Part shown: in pieces, positions 1 through 5,695 of the stretch
How positions within the stretch are numbered: the stretch's first letter is position 1
Layout of the letters: each line of letters opens with the position of its first letter
Origin: Calditrichota bacterium
GTDB lineage: Bacteria > Zixibacteria > MSB-5A5 > GN15 > FEB-12
DNA length: 5,695 nucleotides
NCBI GenBank assembly: GCA_030641085.1
Contig: DAOWIC010000266.1
Coordinates: 1 to 5,695 of the forward strand
Direction: 5' to 3'
Notes under the pieces: generated by a model
Databases searched by the model: none
What the model saw: the letters and a program-made list of their open reading frames with translations, nothing else
Told to the model about the DNA's origin: nothing
Made by a program: the position numbers and the translations under genes

Positions 1-345
1 ACCCGCAAGGGTCAGCATCGCCACGGTTCCTTTTTCACCCTCGATCGACAGCGACATGTCCCGTCCCTCCGGGTCGCGATAGACTGTCAGTCGCTGCGGC
101 TGGTTGACGCTAACGACCGGCATTGTAAGCTGTTCCGGGTCGTGCTGCCCGGCCAGCAGTTCAATACTTTCGATACTGCGCCCTTTGCGGCCGATGCCGA
201 CGCCTGCAAAAGGAGTGTCACCGGATATCTCGATCTTTTTCCGGCCGCTGCCGGTGAGCGCTACTGTCGCCTGTCGATACCGGTTGGCCGCGCTGAATTT
301 CTTTATGAACCGCGACCAGTAATTTCTTCTTATCTCAGTTTTCAT
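1..345 (-). CDS. DUF5335-like small protein, 3' end off the window (partial)
   Basis: The first 115 codons of an open frame begin at an ATG at 345-343 and run without a stop to the left edge, so the C-terminus is missing. The start is well supported: AGGAGG lies at 356-351, five bases upstream. The protein begins MKTEIRRNYWSRFIKKFS and has no signal peptide or membrane segment. An N-terminal W/F-containing helix (about residues 8-20) is followed by alternating beta-like segments. The stretch at 83-112 (PQRLTVYRDPEGRDMSLSIE, then a G-x-V-x-M-L strand) resembles the end of DUF5335 family proteins, small soluble proteins of roughly this length and unknown function. If so, nearly the whole domain is present. 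The assignment rests on remembered family pattern only. It follows the transporter gene after 154 bases with no clear terminator between, so co-transcription is possible. Confidence 0.6.
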   Translation of the reverse strand, partial: MKTEIRRNYWSRFIKKFSAANRYRQATVALTGSGRKKIEISGDTPFAGVGIGRKGRSIESIELLAGQHDPEQLTMPVVSVNQPQRLTVYRDPEGRDMSLSIEGEKGTVAMLTLAG

Positions 346-350
346 TCCAC

Positions 351-356
351 CCTCCT
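351..356 (-). promoter_or_regulatory. Ribosome binding site of the DUF5335-like gene
   Basis: The minus strand reads AGGAGG, then GTGGA, then ATG. This is a full-consensus Shine-Dalgarno at five-base spacing. It fixes the start of a gene whose frame is otherwise incomplete in the window. Confidence 0.8.
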
Positions 357-431
357 GGGTCCACTCATTTAAACGGCACCATCGCTGGAACAGATTGATG
401 CGGTCATTTTACATATCGGCAAAAATCGGTA

Positions 432-449
432 GTTGATAACATAGTCAAC
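432..449. repeat. Short inverted repeat GTTGA-N8-TCAAC in the intergenic gap
   Basis: Arms GTTGA (432-436) and TCAAC (445-449) flank an eight-base AT-rich centre, 87 bases upstream of the DUF5335-like start. On the minus strand the right-hand arm contains TTGACT, a good -35-like hexamer, but I find no good -10 at the proper distance. This could be an operator, but five-base arms occur by chance. The rest of the gap (346-499) shows no terminator-like hairpin. Confidence 0.2.
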
Positions 450-499
450 CACGAAAGTCCGGTATGCGATCTGTAAGTGATTGACCCCGATGGAAAAGA

Positions 500-1396
500 T
501 CAGGTCAGGACTGAGTCCTTGCGCTTGCGAATGGTGGGCGAAATGCCGGAAATCACCAGCGCCGCAAATATCAGCAGCCCGCCCAGGGCACGGTGGGTGA
601 CAAACTGCTCACCGCCGAGGGTCCACGCAAACAAGGCGGCAAAAACCGGTTCGAGGGCGAAAATTAGCGAGACTTTCATCGGAGCCGTGATACGCTGTGC
701 CAGCATCTGAATCAAAAACGCCAGTAGCGTAGGGAAGAGGGCCAGAAAGAGCACTGTCCAGATCGCGGCGGTCGATTTAACGCCGAACGGAAGGTCAAAC
801 AGCAGCCCGGTCAGCAGGCTGAGCACGCCCACCACCAAAAACTGCTGGCAACTGATCACATACGGATCGACCCGTTCCTTCATGAATTTGTCCGAATACA
901 AAACATGCAGGGCGTAGGTCATGGCTGCGATTAGTGTCAGCATATCCCCGATATTTACATCCTTCATGCCTCCGGTGAGAATCCACAGCCCGACCAACGA
1001 AACCGCTGAGGCAAGAACTTCGGCACGAGTGGGTCGGCGTCTAAAGATCACCCGAAGAAAAAACGGCACGAATGCCACAAACAACCCGGTAATGAAGCCG
1101 GAGTTGGAGGCAGTCGTATATTTGAGTCCGATTGTCTGCGGAATATAGAGTAACCAGATGAGCGCCCCGAGAAATGTCGCACGACCGAGGTTTTTGGTCA
1201 GAGATCGGCCGCTGTAAAGAACATATACAAGCAGGATCAGTCCGGCCAGCATGAAACGGTAGCCGACGAGGATGACCGGATCGATATCGTTCAGGACCGC
1301 CTTGACAATAAAGAACGTCGAACCCCAGATGGCGGCGGAGTAGAACAGGCCCATGTCGGCCAGTACTCGCTTGTATGTTGGCGGAGTTGTGTGCAT
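500..1396 (-). CDS. EamA/DMT-superfamily transporter (ten transmembrane helices)
   Basis: A 298-residue integral membrane protein of the drug/metabolite transporter superfamily, at the usual length for two EamA repeats. About ten hydrophobic segments are readable, near residues 17-35, 41-63, 70-93, 97-118, 124-142, 149-171, 179-200, 210-234, 238-263 and 270-285. Repeat 1 starts with the typical AAIWGSTFF (21-29). Repeat 2 ends with the family hallmark ALEPVFAALFAWTLGGE (247-263). The C-terminus is basic (RKRK), as expected for a cytoplasmic tail. Family members carry amino acids, metabolites or nucleotide sugars across the inner membrane, and the substrate cannot be read from sequence. The start has only a weak ribosome site (GGAA a few bases upstream); Met15 is an alternative but has no better site. 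The gene starts just after the glnS terminator, so it may depend on read-through or on a promoter inside the 3' end of glnS. Confidence 0.9.
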   Translation of the reverse strand: MHTTPPTYKRVLADMGLFYSAAIWGSTFFIVKAVLNDIDPVILVGYRFMLAGLILLVYVLYSGRSLTKNLGRATFLGALIWLLYIPQTIGLKYTTASNSGFITGLFVAFVPFFLRVIFRRRPTRAEVLASAVSLVGLWILTGGMKDVNIGDMLTLIAAMTYALHVLYSDKFMKERVDPYVISCQQFLVVGVLSLLTGLLFDLPFGVKSTAAIWTVLFLALFPTLLAFLIQMLAQRITAPMKVSLIFALEPVFAALFAWTLGGEQFVTHRALGGLLIFAALVISGISPTIRKRKDSVLT

Positions 1397-1421
1397 GTGT
1401 TCCGGTTCAGTTTAGCCCGTT

Positions 1422-1449
1422 AAAAGAAAAGGCCGCGTTTGCGGCCCTT
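1422..1449 (-). terminator. Rho-independent terminator of glnS
   Basis: On the minus strand the hairpin GGCCGC-AAAC-GCGGCC (1446-1431) is followed directly by TTTTCTTTT (1430-1422). A-T and G-T pairs extend the stem at its base. It sits 25 bases after the glnS stop codon and just before the transporter start at 1396, so it should separate the two units. Confidence 0.85.
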
Positions 1450-1473
1450 CCGTTATTGATTGGCCACCCCATC

Positions 1474-3201
1474 TTACTTCTTAGTCCCGGACGCTTTCTG
1501 AATTTTGGCCCACGTATCACGCAGTGTGACCGTGCGGTTGAAAACCGGCCTATCGGGGGTGGAGTCGACCGAGTCGACACAGTAGTAGCCTTGCCGTTCA
1601 AACTGGAACCTTGCCCCCGGTTCAGCTTTCGACAGCGATGGCTCCAGCTTGCAGCCGTGAAGCACCTCCAGCGAATCTGGGTTGAGGCAGTCCCCGAAGT
1701 CCTCGCATTCCACCGGGTTCGGCCGGTCGAACAGGTTGTTATACAGTCGCAGTTCGCCATCCACAGCGTGCGCTGCCGAAACCCAGTGAAAAGTTGCCTT
1801 CACCTTGCGGCCATCGGGCGAATCACCGCCCCGAGTCTGCGGATCGTAGCTGCAGTGCAGTTCGATTACCTCGCCGGTCTTTTCATCTTTGACCACCCGT
1901 TCACATTTGATGAAATAGGCGTATCTGAGACGAACCTCACGGCCGGGCGCCAGACGGAAGAACTTTTTGGGCGGGTCTTCGCGGAAATCCTCCTGTTCGA
2001 TATAAAGCACTTTCGAAAACGGCACCTTACGCGTCCCGGCCGATGGATCCTCCGGATTGTTGACCGCATCCATCTCCTCGACCTGATCATCCGGATAGTT
2101 GTCGATGACCACCTTCAAGGGGCGCAACACGGCCATCACCCGCGGCGAGCGCTTGTTGAGGTCCTCGCGGACCGTGTGTTCCAGCAGCGCCACATCGATG
2201 ATGCTCTCGCGTTTGGCGACCCCGATTCGCTCACAGAACCGGCGAATCGACTCAGGCGTATAGCCGCGCCGTCGCATCGCCGAAAGGGTAGGCATGCGCG
2301 GGTCATCCCAGCCGGTTACATATTCCTGTTGGACCAGCTTGATCAATTTGCGCTTGCTGAGGATCGTATAACTGATATTCAACCGGGCGAACTCAATCTG
2401 CTGTGGCCGATGTACGCCAAGCTGCACCAGGAACCAGTCATAAAGCGGGCGATGGTCCTCAAAGTTGAGGTCGCATAACGAGTGCGTGATCCCCTCGATC
2501 GAATCGGACTGTCCGTGCGCCCAATCGTACATCGGGTAGATGCACCACTTGTCGCCGGTGCGATGGTGAGTGGCATGCAGCACGCGATACAAGACCGGAT
2601 CGCGCATGTTGATATTCCCGGCGGCCATGTCTATCTTCGCCCGCAGCGTTTTGGAGCCATCGGGAAATTCGCCGGAACGCATCCGCTCGAGCAGATCGAG
2701 GTTCTCCTCGACCGAACGGTCACGGTGCGGGCTGTTTTTGCCCGGCTCGGTCAGCGTGCCGCGGTACTCGCGAATCTGCTCGGCGGTGAGATCATCGACA
2801 TAGGCCTTGCCGTCTTTTGTCAATTTCACCGCCCATTCATACAACTGATCGAAATAATCGGAAGCGTGAAAGAGTCGGTCCCCCCAGTCAAAGCCGAGCC
2901 ATTTGATATCGCGCATGATTGCCTCGGCGTACTTCGACTCCTCTTTGATCGGATTGGTATCGTCAAACCTGAGATTGTAAAGACCGTTGTATTCCTCGGC
3001 GATGCCGTAATCGATACAAATCGCCTTGGCGTGGCCGATATGAAGATAGCCATTCGGCTCCGGTGGAAAGCGGGTGTGGACACGGCCACCGTTTTTGCCG
3101 TTTTTGACATCCTCGGCAACGATCTCGCGGATAAAATCCGAAGTTGGCTTGTGATCGTTGTTGCCGGTATTTTTGTTGGTGTTTTCTTGTGGCGATTTCA
3201 T
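1474..3201 (-). CDS. glnS: Glutaminyl-tRNA synthetase (GlnRS)
   Basis: A 575-residue class I aminoacyl-tRNA synthetase that charges tRNA(Gln) with glutamine using ATP, in the cytoplasm. It aligns along its whole length with E. coli GlnRS (554 residues). The Rossmann catalytic domain has the HIGH motif at 54-57 within [15 protein letters not shown] and DDTNP at 80-84. Further signatures are [20 protein letters not shown] (144-163), [12 protein letters not shown] (219-230) and the KMSKS-type loop LSKRK at 281-285, followed by GWDDPRMPT (297-305). The anticodon-binding beta-barrels fill about 350-560 and end in the conserved [15 protein letters not shown]. These features mark GlnRS rather than a GluRS. 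The extra length is mainly a polar, Asn/Lys-rich N-terminus (about residues 1-18). The start has GAGGA at 3216-3212, ten bases upstream. No convincing promoter was found in the 159-base gap upstream, so it may be transcribed with the preceding zinc-ribbon gene. Confidence 0.97.
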   Translation of the reverse strand: MKSPQENTNKNTGNNDHKPTSDFIREIVAEDVKNGKNGGRVHTRFPPEPNGYLHIGHAKAICIDYGIAEEYNGLYNLRFDDTNPIKEESKYAEAIMRDIKWLGFDWGDRLFHASDYFDQLYEWAVKLTKDGKAYVDDLTAEQIREYRGTLTEPGKNSPHRDRSVEENLDLLERMRSGEFPDGSKTLRAKIDMAAGNINMRDPVLYRVLHATHHRTGDKWCIYPMYDWAHGQSDSIEGITHSLCDLNFEDHRPLYDWFLVQLGVHRPQQIEFARLNISYTILSKRKLIKLVQQEYVTGWDDPRMPTLSAMRRRGYTPESIRRFCERIGVAKRESIIDVALLEHTVREDLNKRSPRVMAVLRPLKVVIDNYPDDQVEEMDAVNNPEDPSAGTRKVPFSKVLYIEQEDFREDPPKKFFRLAPGREVRLRYAYFIKCERVVKDEKTGEVIELHCSYDPQTRGGDSPDGRKVKATFHWVSAAHAVDGELRLYNNLFDRPNPVECEDFGDCLNPDSLEVLHGCKLEPSLSKAEPGARFQFERQGYYCVDSVDSTPDRPVFNRTVTLRDTWAKIQKASGTKK

Positions 3202-3360
3202 GGCCGTGCTATCCTCGATTCCGGTTGGGTCGCGTCAAAACCGCCGCGTGCGTTATCGGCCGGCCTGACAGACCCGTGGTTTTCTGCCAAGTCCAAAATT
3301 TAAGCCTTTTATCTAACTGCGCAACCGAAATATAGGGCCGCCCTCGACACAGCGATCGGC

Positions 3361-3750
3361 TCAGTCGATATCAAAAAGCTTGGCCGCTTCCCATTCCTCG
3401 CCCAGGATCAGGCCCGCCTCGCGGTCGGCGTCGGCGACAAATTCCTTGGGGACCATGAGCGAAAAAGCGCCCCCGACCGGCCTGAATGATGATGGCCCCA
3501 TCTGGCCGGTGAGGCCGAAATGTCCCGATCCGGAGTGCACCACCACCGGGATATCCTTTGCCTGCAGCGCTTCGACAATCATATCGGTGTACTCCGACGA
3601 GGTCAGCCGGGCCAGTTGAACCCAGTCTTTGTATTCGACCGTCGTTTCGGCATCGGTTTCCGGGGGCATGGTCGGCACCAGCTTTTCACCGCAGTCCGGG
3701 CAGGTGGTGACACCATCGACATATTCAAAACGGCATTTTGGACAGAACAT
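3361..3750 (-). CDS. Zinc-ribbon protein with C-terminal DUF2007-like domain
   Basis: A 129-residue soluble protein. A zinc ribbon fills residues 1-25, with C3-P-K-C6 and C17-P-D-C20 as the likely four zinc ligands. After an acidic linker (about 29-40), residues 44-115 look like the DUF2007 'signal transducing' domain: VQLARLTSSEYTDMIVEALQ, then IPVVVHSG, a Gly/Ser-rich loop and a strand (FSLMVPKEFVADADREAG). DUF2007 domains are ACT-like small folds with no settled function, so a regulatory or sensing role is only an inference. The frame is open further upstream to an ATG at 3801, but the start at 3750 is chosen because GGAGA lies seven bases before it and the protein then begins directly with the zinc ribbon, as is usual. 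The gene lies upstream of glnS with a 159-base gap and no strong terminator between. Confidence 0.8.
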   Translation of the reverse strand: MFCPKCRFEYVDGVTTCPDCGEKLVPTMPPETDAETTVEYKDWVQLARLTSSEYTDMIVEALQAKDIPVVVHSGSGHFGLTGQMGPSSFRPVGGAFSLMVPKEFVADADREAGLILGEEWEAAKLFDID

Positions 3751-3757
3751 AGCAATC

Positions 3758-3762
3758 TCTCC
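3758..3762 (-). promoter_or_regulatory. Ribosome binding site deciding the start of the zinc-ribbon gene
   Basis: GGAGA on the minus strand lies seven bases before the ATG at 3750-3748. The alternative upstream ATG at 3801 would add 17 residues ahead of the zinc ribbon, and its coding extension overlaps this site. Confidence 0.7.
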
Positions 3763-3811
3763 CGGTAATTGGTTGTACGTCCACTTTGTCGGATACTTCA
3801 AATTCCACCTT

Positions 3812-3841
3812 ATGATACCGCTTTTCCCGGCCTGAATTCAA
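3812..3841 (-). promoter_or_regulatory. Candidate sigma-70-type promoter for the zinc-ribbon gene
   Basis: The minus strand carries TTGAAT (3841-3836), an 18-base spacer, and TATCAT (3817-3812). These match the -35 and -10 consensus hexamers at 4/6 and 5/6. Transcription would begin near 3805, giving a leader of about 55 bases. It lies downstream of the DUF4097 gene's terminator, where a new promoter is needed. This is pattern matching only, and the sigma factor preference of the organism is unknown. Confidence 0.5.
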
Positions 3842-3895
3842 ATAGAATTTCGCCCGGCCCACCGAATGCCATCCGCGGGGATCGGGCGACTGCGC

Positions 3896-3925
3896 AAAAA
3901 AAGGCAGGACCGAACTGATCCTGCC
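3896..3925 (-). terminator. Rho-independent terminator of the DUF4097 gene
   Basis: On the minus strand GGCAGGATC-AGTTC-GGTCCTGCC (3925-3903) forms a nine-pair stem with one T-G wobble and a five-base loop. Seven T residues follow (3902-3896). It starts 29 bases after the TAA at 3957-3955. This is a textbook intrinsic terminator. Confidence 0.93.
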
Positions 3926-3954
3926 GTAACAGACTTCGCATTTTATCTGTCGAC

Positions 3955-4866
3955 TTATGATTCTCTCAGAATCGCCCGGCCCGAGGCGGTACCGATATAT
4001 ATCTCGGGATCCTTGGTCTCTTTGGTAAACCATTTCCGGACATAGCGGTCGCCGTGCCGGCGAAACTTCTCTTCATCCTCAAACGCTATCGGCGAGTCGA
4101 TATCACCCGAGCGGTATTTGGCGACGAATTCGAAGTGGCCGCGTATCGGGTGGCCGTTGAAATTGAGTATAGCGCGACCCGATGCAGTCGAGAGCGAGAG
4201 ATCATGATCCGGGGTTTTCCCCAGCGTCACCCGTACGTCACCGGAGGCGGTGGAGAAGTCGCCGGGCTGGTTCATAATCAGATTGTTAACGTCGATATCG
4301 CCCGAGGCCGTGTTCAGTTCAAACTCGCCATCGCAGTCGTCCATGTCGACTCGGCCCGAGGCAGTGTTGAAGATAAAGACCCCGTGGCAGTTTTCGGCGT
4401 CGATATCACCCGAGGCGGTGTTGATATCAAACTCACCGCTGCAATCCATCAGGTGGATTTCACCCGAAGCTGTCTCGGCCCGAACGCTCGTTTTCAACCC
4501 CTCTACCGCCAGATCGCCCGAGGCGGTCTCGAATCTGATCAGGACATTTTCCGGCACCGCCACGGTCCATTCGGCACTACCGCGCGAGGAGCCGTAAAAT
4601 CGCTCACTGAGCCTGAGCGTTCCGTTTCGCTCGCGAATCTTCGGCTCGAAGGCGTCCTCGGGATCGATTCGCCAGGCCACCCGCACCTCAACCTTGCCGG
4701 TAGTACTGGCCACTACCTGGCAGTCGCCGCTGACCGTGGAGATTTTGACCGTCTCAATATCGGCGTATGTTTCGGATCTTTCGTGATCGCTCCGGGCCTG
4801 TACGCCGGCTGCCGCCAGCAAGAGTGCCACGGTCACAACGACCATCACCTGTTTCTTGAAACTCAT
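3955..4866 (-). CDS. Exported DUF4097-type beta-helix repeat protein
   Basis: A 303-residue protein with an N-terminal signal peptide: basic SFKK, hydrophobic core at about 7-20, likely cleavage after AGVQA (residue 24). The mature part looks like a DUF4097 putative adhesin domain, a right-handed beta-helix-like fold. The motif TASG recurs at 114, 132, 150, 168, 186, 206, 227 and 293, with a variant TVSG at 44. Five copies are spaced exactly 18 residues apart. Cysteines at 142, 160 and 178 fall at one position of successive repeats. Residues 90-110 (SRGSAEWTVAVPENV) match the strand usually found before the repeats in this family. Family members are often tied to envelope stress or cell-surface functions, but no specific role can be read here. 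The start at 4866 is chosen for its signal peptide and a perfect AGGAGGTGA site; the open frame extends to an ATG at 4989, without those features. It has its own terminator. Confidence 0.85.
   Translation of the reverse strand: MSFKKQVMVVVTVALLLAAAGVQARSDHERSETYADIETVKISTVSGDCQVVASTTGKVEVRVAWRIDPEDAFEPKIRERNGTLRLSERFYGSSRGSAEWTVAVPENVLIRFETASGDLAVEGLKTSVRAETASGEIHLMDCSGEFDINTASGDIDAENCHGVFIFNTASGRVDMDDCDGEFELNTASGDIDVNNLIMNQPGDFSTASGDVRVTLGKTPDHDLSLSTASGRAILNFNGHPIRGHFEFVAKYRSGDIDSPIAFEDEEKFRRHGDRYVRKWFTKETKDPEIYIGTASGRAILRES
4177..4527 (-). repeat. In-gene TASG-coding repeat array, about 54-bp period
   Basis: This segment encodes residues 114-230 of the DUF4097 protein. On the plus strand it shows as a recurring CCCGAGGC-like word (for example near 4304, 4354, 4409 and 4517) that encodes the A-S-G core. 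Spacing is 54 bases for the first five units, then 60 and 63. The bases between the conserved words differ a lot, so this is an old, protein-level repeat and not a recent tandem duplication. Confidence 0.85.
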
Positions 4867-4868
4867 CC

Positions 4869-4877
4869 TCACCTCCT
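4869..4877 (-). promoter_or_regulatory. Full-consensus ribosome binding site of the DUF4097 gene
   Basis: AGGAGGTGA on the minus strand is fully complementary to the usual bacterial 16S rRNA 3' end. The AGGAGG core lies five bases from the ATG at 4866-4864. It decides between this start and the far-upstream ATG at 4989, and suggests strong translation. Confidence 0.85.
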
Positions 4878-4927
4878 GAACCTGCTTCTTGATGCCGCAC
4901 CTGTCGGATCGGGCATAGAATACGGCT

Positions 4928-4933
4928 ATTATA
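4928..4933 (-). promoter_or_regulatory. Candidate -10 box (TATAAT) of the DUF4097 gene
   Basis: A perfect TATAAT on the minus strand sits in the most AT-rich stretch of the window, about 60 bases before the start codon. The expected -35 position (around 4951-4957) reads ACCATT/AACCAT, a poor match, so the promoter may need an activator or use another sigma factor. A double palindrome (4936-4953) fills the spacer. Confidence 0.5.
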
Positions 4934-4935
4934 TT

Positions 4936-4953
4936 GATAATATTATCGATAAT
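4936..4953. promoter_or_regulatory. Overlapping palindromes of GATAAT units, candidate operator
   Basis: Three contiguous six-base units read GATAAT, ATTATC, GATAAT. They make two perfect 12-bp palindromes that share their middle unit: 4936-4947 and 4942-4953. The array lies between the candidate -10 and the -35 position of the DUF4097 gene, a classic place for repressor binding. GATAAT/ATTATC are also the hexamers of the Fur-box consensus, but the arrangement here (forward-reverse-forward, no one-base spacer) differs from the standard 19-bp box. Which protein binds, if any, is unknown. Confidence 0.4.
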
Positions 4954-5030
4954 GGTTGTTACGCACAGCCGGGCGGAATGTTTCGGCATCGGCCTTCAAA
5001 AATCGGTCCCGAGCGCGAAGGGGACAGGGC

Positions 5031-5059
5031 CTGCCGCCGGGAATCGACCCCGGCGGCAG
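5031..5059. repeat. Perfect 11-bp hairpin without T-tract
   Basis: CTGCCGCCGGG (5031-5041) and CCCGGCGGCAG (5049-5059) are exact reverse complements around a seven-base loop. It begins 20 bases after the stop codon of the DUF1579-like gene on the minus strand. No run of T follows on either strand (GCCCTG on the minus side, ATTATTATGG on the plus side), so it is not a canonical intrinsic terminator. It could protect the 3' end of the mRNA, aid factor-dependent termination, or be a REP-like intergenic element. Confidence 0.75.
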
Positions 5060-5078
5060 ATTATTATGGGCGAATCGG

Positions 5079-5645
5079 TTACTTTCTCGTGTACTTGCCC
5101 CGCATGGATACGTACCAGTTCTCACCGTCGATCGAACTCTCCATCTCGAGCTTGAAGCTGGTGTCGGTCATATCATAATTGACCATGCGTATATACATCG
5201 GCTGACCCTGGTAGTAATCTTCTCCGGTCATGACCAGCTTGCCGTCTTCGAACTGGCCGGTATAGGTTGTGATTCGTCCGGCGATATTATCAACCCAGAT
5301 CTCCTGCCACTCGGCTTTTTCGCGGTCGTAGCTGGTCAGGCTGAGGCCGTGGAAATCCATACCCATTATCGGGCCGGTATAATCCATCTGCAGGGCCGCG
5401 CCACCGGCGACCAGAGAGTAGACAATCTCCGCGTCCTGCGGCATCCAGCTTTCCGCCTTGGGGTCCATTCGGAACTCGCCCCTGTAATGCCAGTCACCGA
5501 CCATCCCGGCGATCTCTTTCATCTGCTCCGGCGGGCCCATCGGCGGCATATCCTGTTCCTTCATCGCGCTCGTGTCTTCCTGGGCGAATGCCGACACGGC
5601 GGCGACCAGGACCAGCAACAACATCAGGCTCTTGATTCCCCTCAT
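5079..5645 (-). CDS. Exported DUF1579-like protein
   Basis: A 188-residue protein with a clear signal peptide: MRGIK, hydrophobic core at 6-19, likely cleavage after AFA (residue 21). A short Met/Pro-rich linker (about 28-48, with DMPPMGPPEQM) leads to a domain that starts MKEIAGMVGDWHYRGEFRMD (42-61). It continues with MDFHGLSLTSYDREKAEWQE (96-115), IWVDNIAGRITTYTGQFEDG and LVMTGE. The GDW near the domain start, the 'YD...W...WVDN' stretch and the G-x-x-x-DGKLVMTGE turn fit DUF1579, a lipocalin-like beta-barrel family of unknown function. By family this would be a secreted or periplasmic protein, and no ligand can be assigned. The start at 5645 is chosen for GGAGG eight bases upstream and the signal peptide; an in-frame ATG at 5675 has no ribosome site. 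Upstream sequence (5646-5695) shows no clear promoter. Confidence 0.75.
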   Translation of the reverse strand: MRGIKSLMLLLVLVAAVSAFAQEDTSAMKEQDMPPMGPPEQMKEIAGMVGDWHYRGEFRMDPKAESWMPQDAEIVYSLVAGGAALQMDYTGPIMGMDFHGLSLTSYDREKAEWQEIWVDNIAGRITTYTGQFEDGKLVMTGEDYYQGQPMYIRMVNYDMTDTSFKLEMESSIDGENWYVSMRGKYTRK

Positions 5646-5653
5646 TCTCTTTT

Positions 5654-5658
5654 CCTCC
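5654..5658 (-). promoter_or_regulatory. Ribosome binding site deciding the start of the DUF1579-like gene
   Basis: GGAGG on the minus strand is followed by AAAAGAGA and the ATG at 5645-5643. The upstream in-frame ATG at 5675 would put ten polar residues (MSHAFLEEKR) before the signal peptide and read through this site, so it is rejected as the start. Confidence 0.75.
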
Positions 5659-5695
5659 AAAAATGCGTGGGACATTGGCGTTTCTATTGTGAAAT

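Noticed and set aside
1375..2478. 367-codon open frame on the plus strand
   Set aside because: It lies antisense to the 3' half of glnS, which is beyond doubt. The translation has no family resemblance and no good ribosome site; long antisense frames are common opposite GC-rich genes.
2482..3303. 273-codon open frame on the plus strand
   Set aside because: Antisense to the 5' part of glnS. Its hydrophobic stretches mirror the complementary coding sequence and no start signal is evident.
3202..3360. T-box or other riboswitch leader upstream of glnS
   Set aside because: No T-box sequence or terminator/antiterminator pair could be found in the gap; only short GC-rich inverted repeats are present.
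4177..4527. CRISPR-like regular spacing of a short repeated word
   Set aside because: The 54-base period falls in frame inside a gene, the repeated word is short and degenerate, and it encodes the conserved TASG of a protein repeat.
4867..4989. Longer start of the DUF4097 gene at 4989
   Set aside because: The extra 41 residues would precede a clear signal peptide, and the stretch holds the AT-rich promoter-like region and the perfect ribosome site of the ATG at 4866.
5031..5059. tRNA gene or tRNA-like end, from the T-arm-like loop
   Set aside because: The stem runs on for 11 perfect pairs instead of five, there is no D-arm or anticodon arm on either side, and no acceptor partner or CCA end.
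4054..5178. 374-codon open frame on the plus strand
   Set aside because: Antisense to the DUF4097 gene and the next intergenic gap. Its repeated 'DITRG/DSARG' words are just the complement of the TASG-coding repeats.

Overview
All six genes in this window lie on the minus strand, so the region reads right to left. In transcription order they are: (1) a small secreted DUF1579-like protein (5645->5079); (2) a secreted DUF4097-type beta-helix repeat protein (4866->3955), closed by a strong intrinsic terminator; (3) a small zinc-ribbon/DUF2007 protein (3750->3361); (4) glnS, glutaminyl-tRNA synthetase (3201->1474), closed by a second intrinsic terminator; (5) an EamA/DMT-family ten-helix transporter (1396->500); and (6) the first 115 codons of a DUF5335-like protein that runs off the left edge (345->1). 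The larger open frames on the plus strand are antisense shadows. No gene-free gap exceeds about 210 bases.

The organism is a bacterium using the standard code with strong AGGAGG-type ribosome sites and intrinsic terminators, and with moderately GC-rich genes separated by AT-richer promoter regions. The combination of a Zn-ribbon/DUF2007 protein, DUF4097 and DUF1579 exported proteins and a bacterial-type GlnRS would fit an uncultured environmental lineage, perhaps of the FCB/Zixibacteria kind. That placement is a low-confidence inference, since no rRNA or other taxonomic marker is present.

The genes do not form an obvious single pathway. glnS is housekeeping (Gln-tRNA(Gln) synthesis). The transporter would export or import a small metabolite. 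The two exported proteins at the right may belong to the envelope, but they are separated by about 210 bases holding a perfect hairpin and a promoter/operator-like region, so they look independently expressed. Terminators after the DUF4097 gene and after glnS divide the window into at least three transcription units.

No mobile element, CRISPR array, RNA gene or clear new multi-gene system is visible. The parts most worth a second look are the very regular 18-residue TASG repeat with a cysteine ladder in the DUF4097 protein, the double palindrome built from GATAAT units over its probable promoter, and the 11-bp perfect hairpin without a T-tract just upstream.
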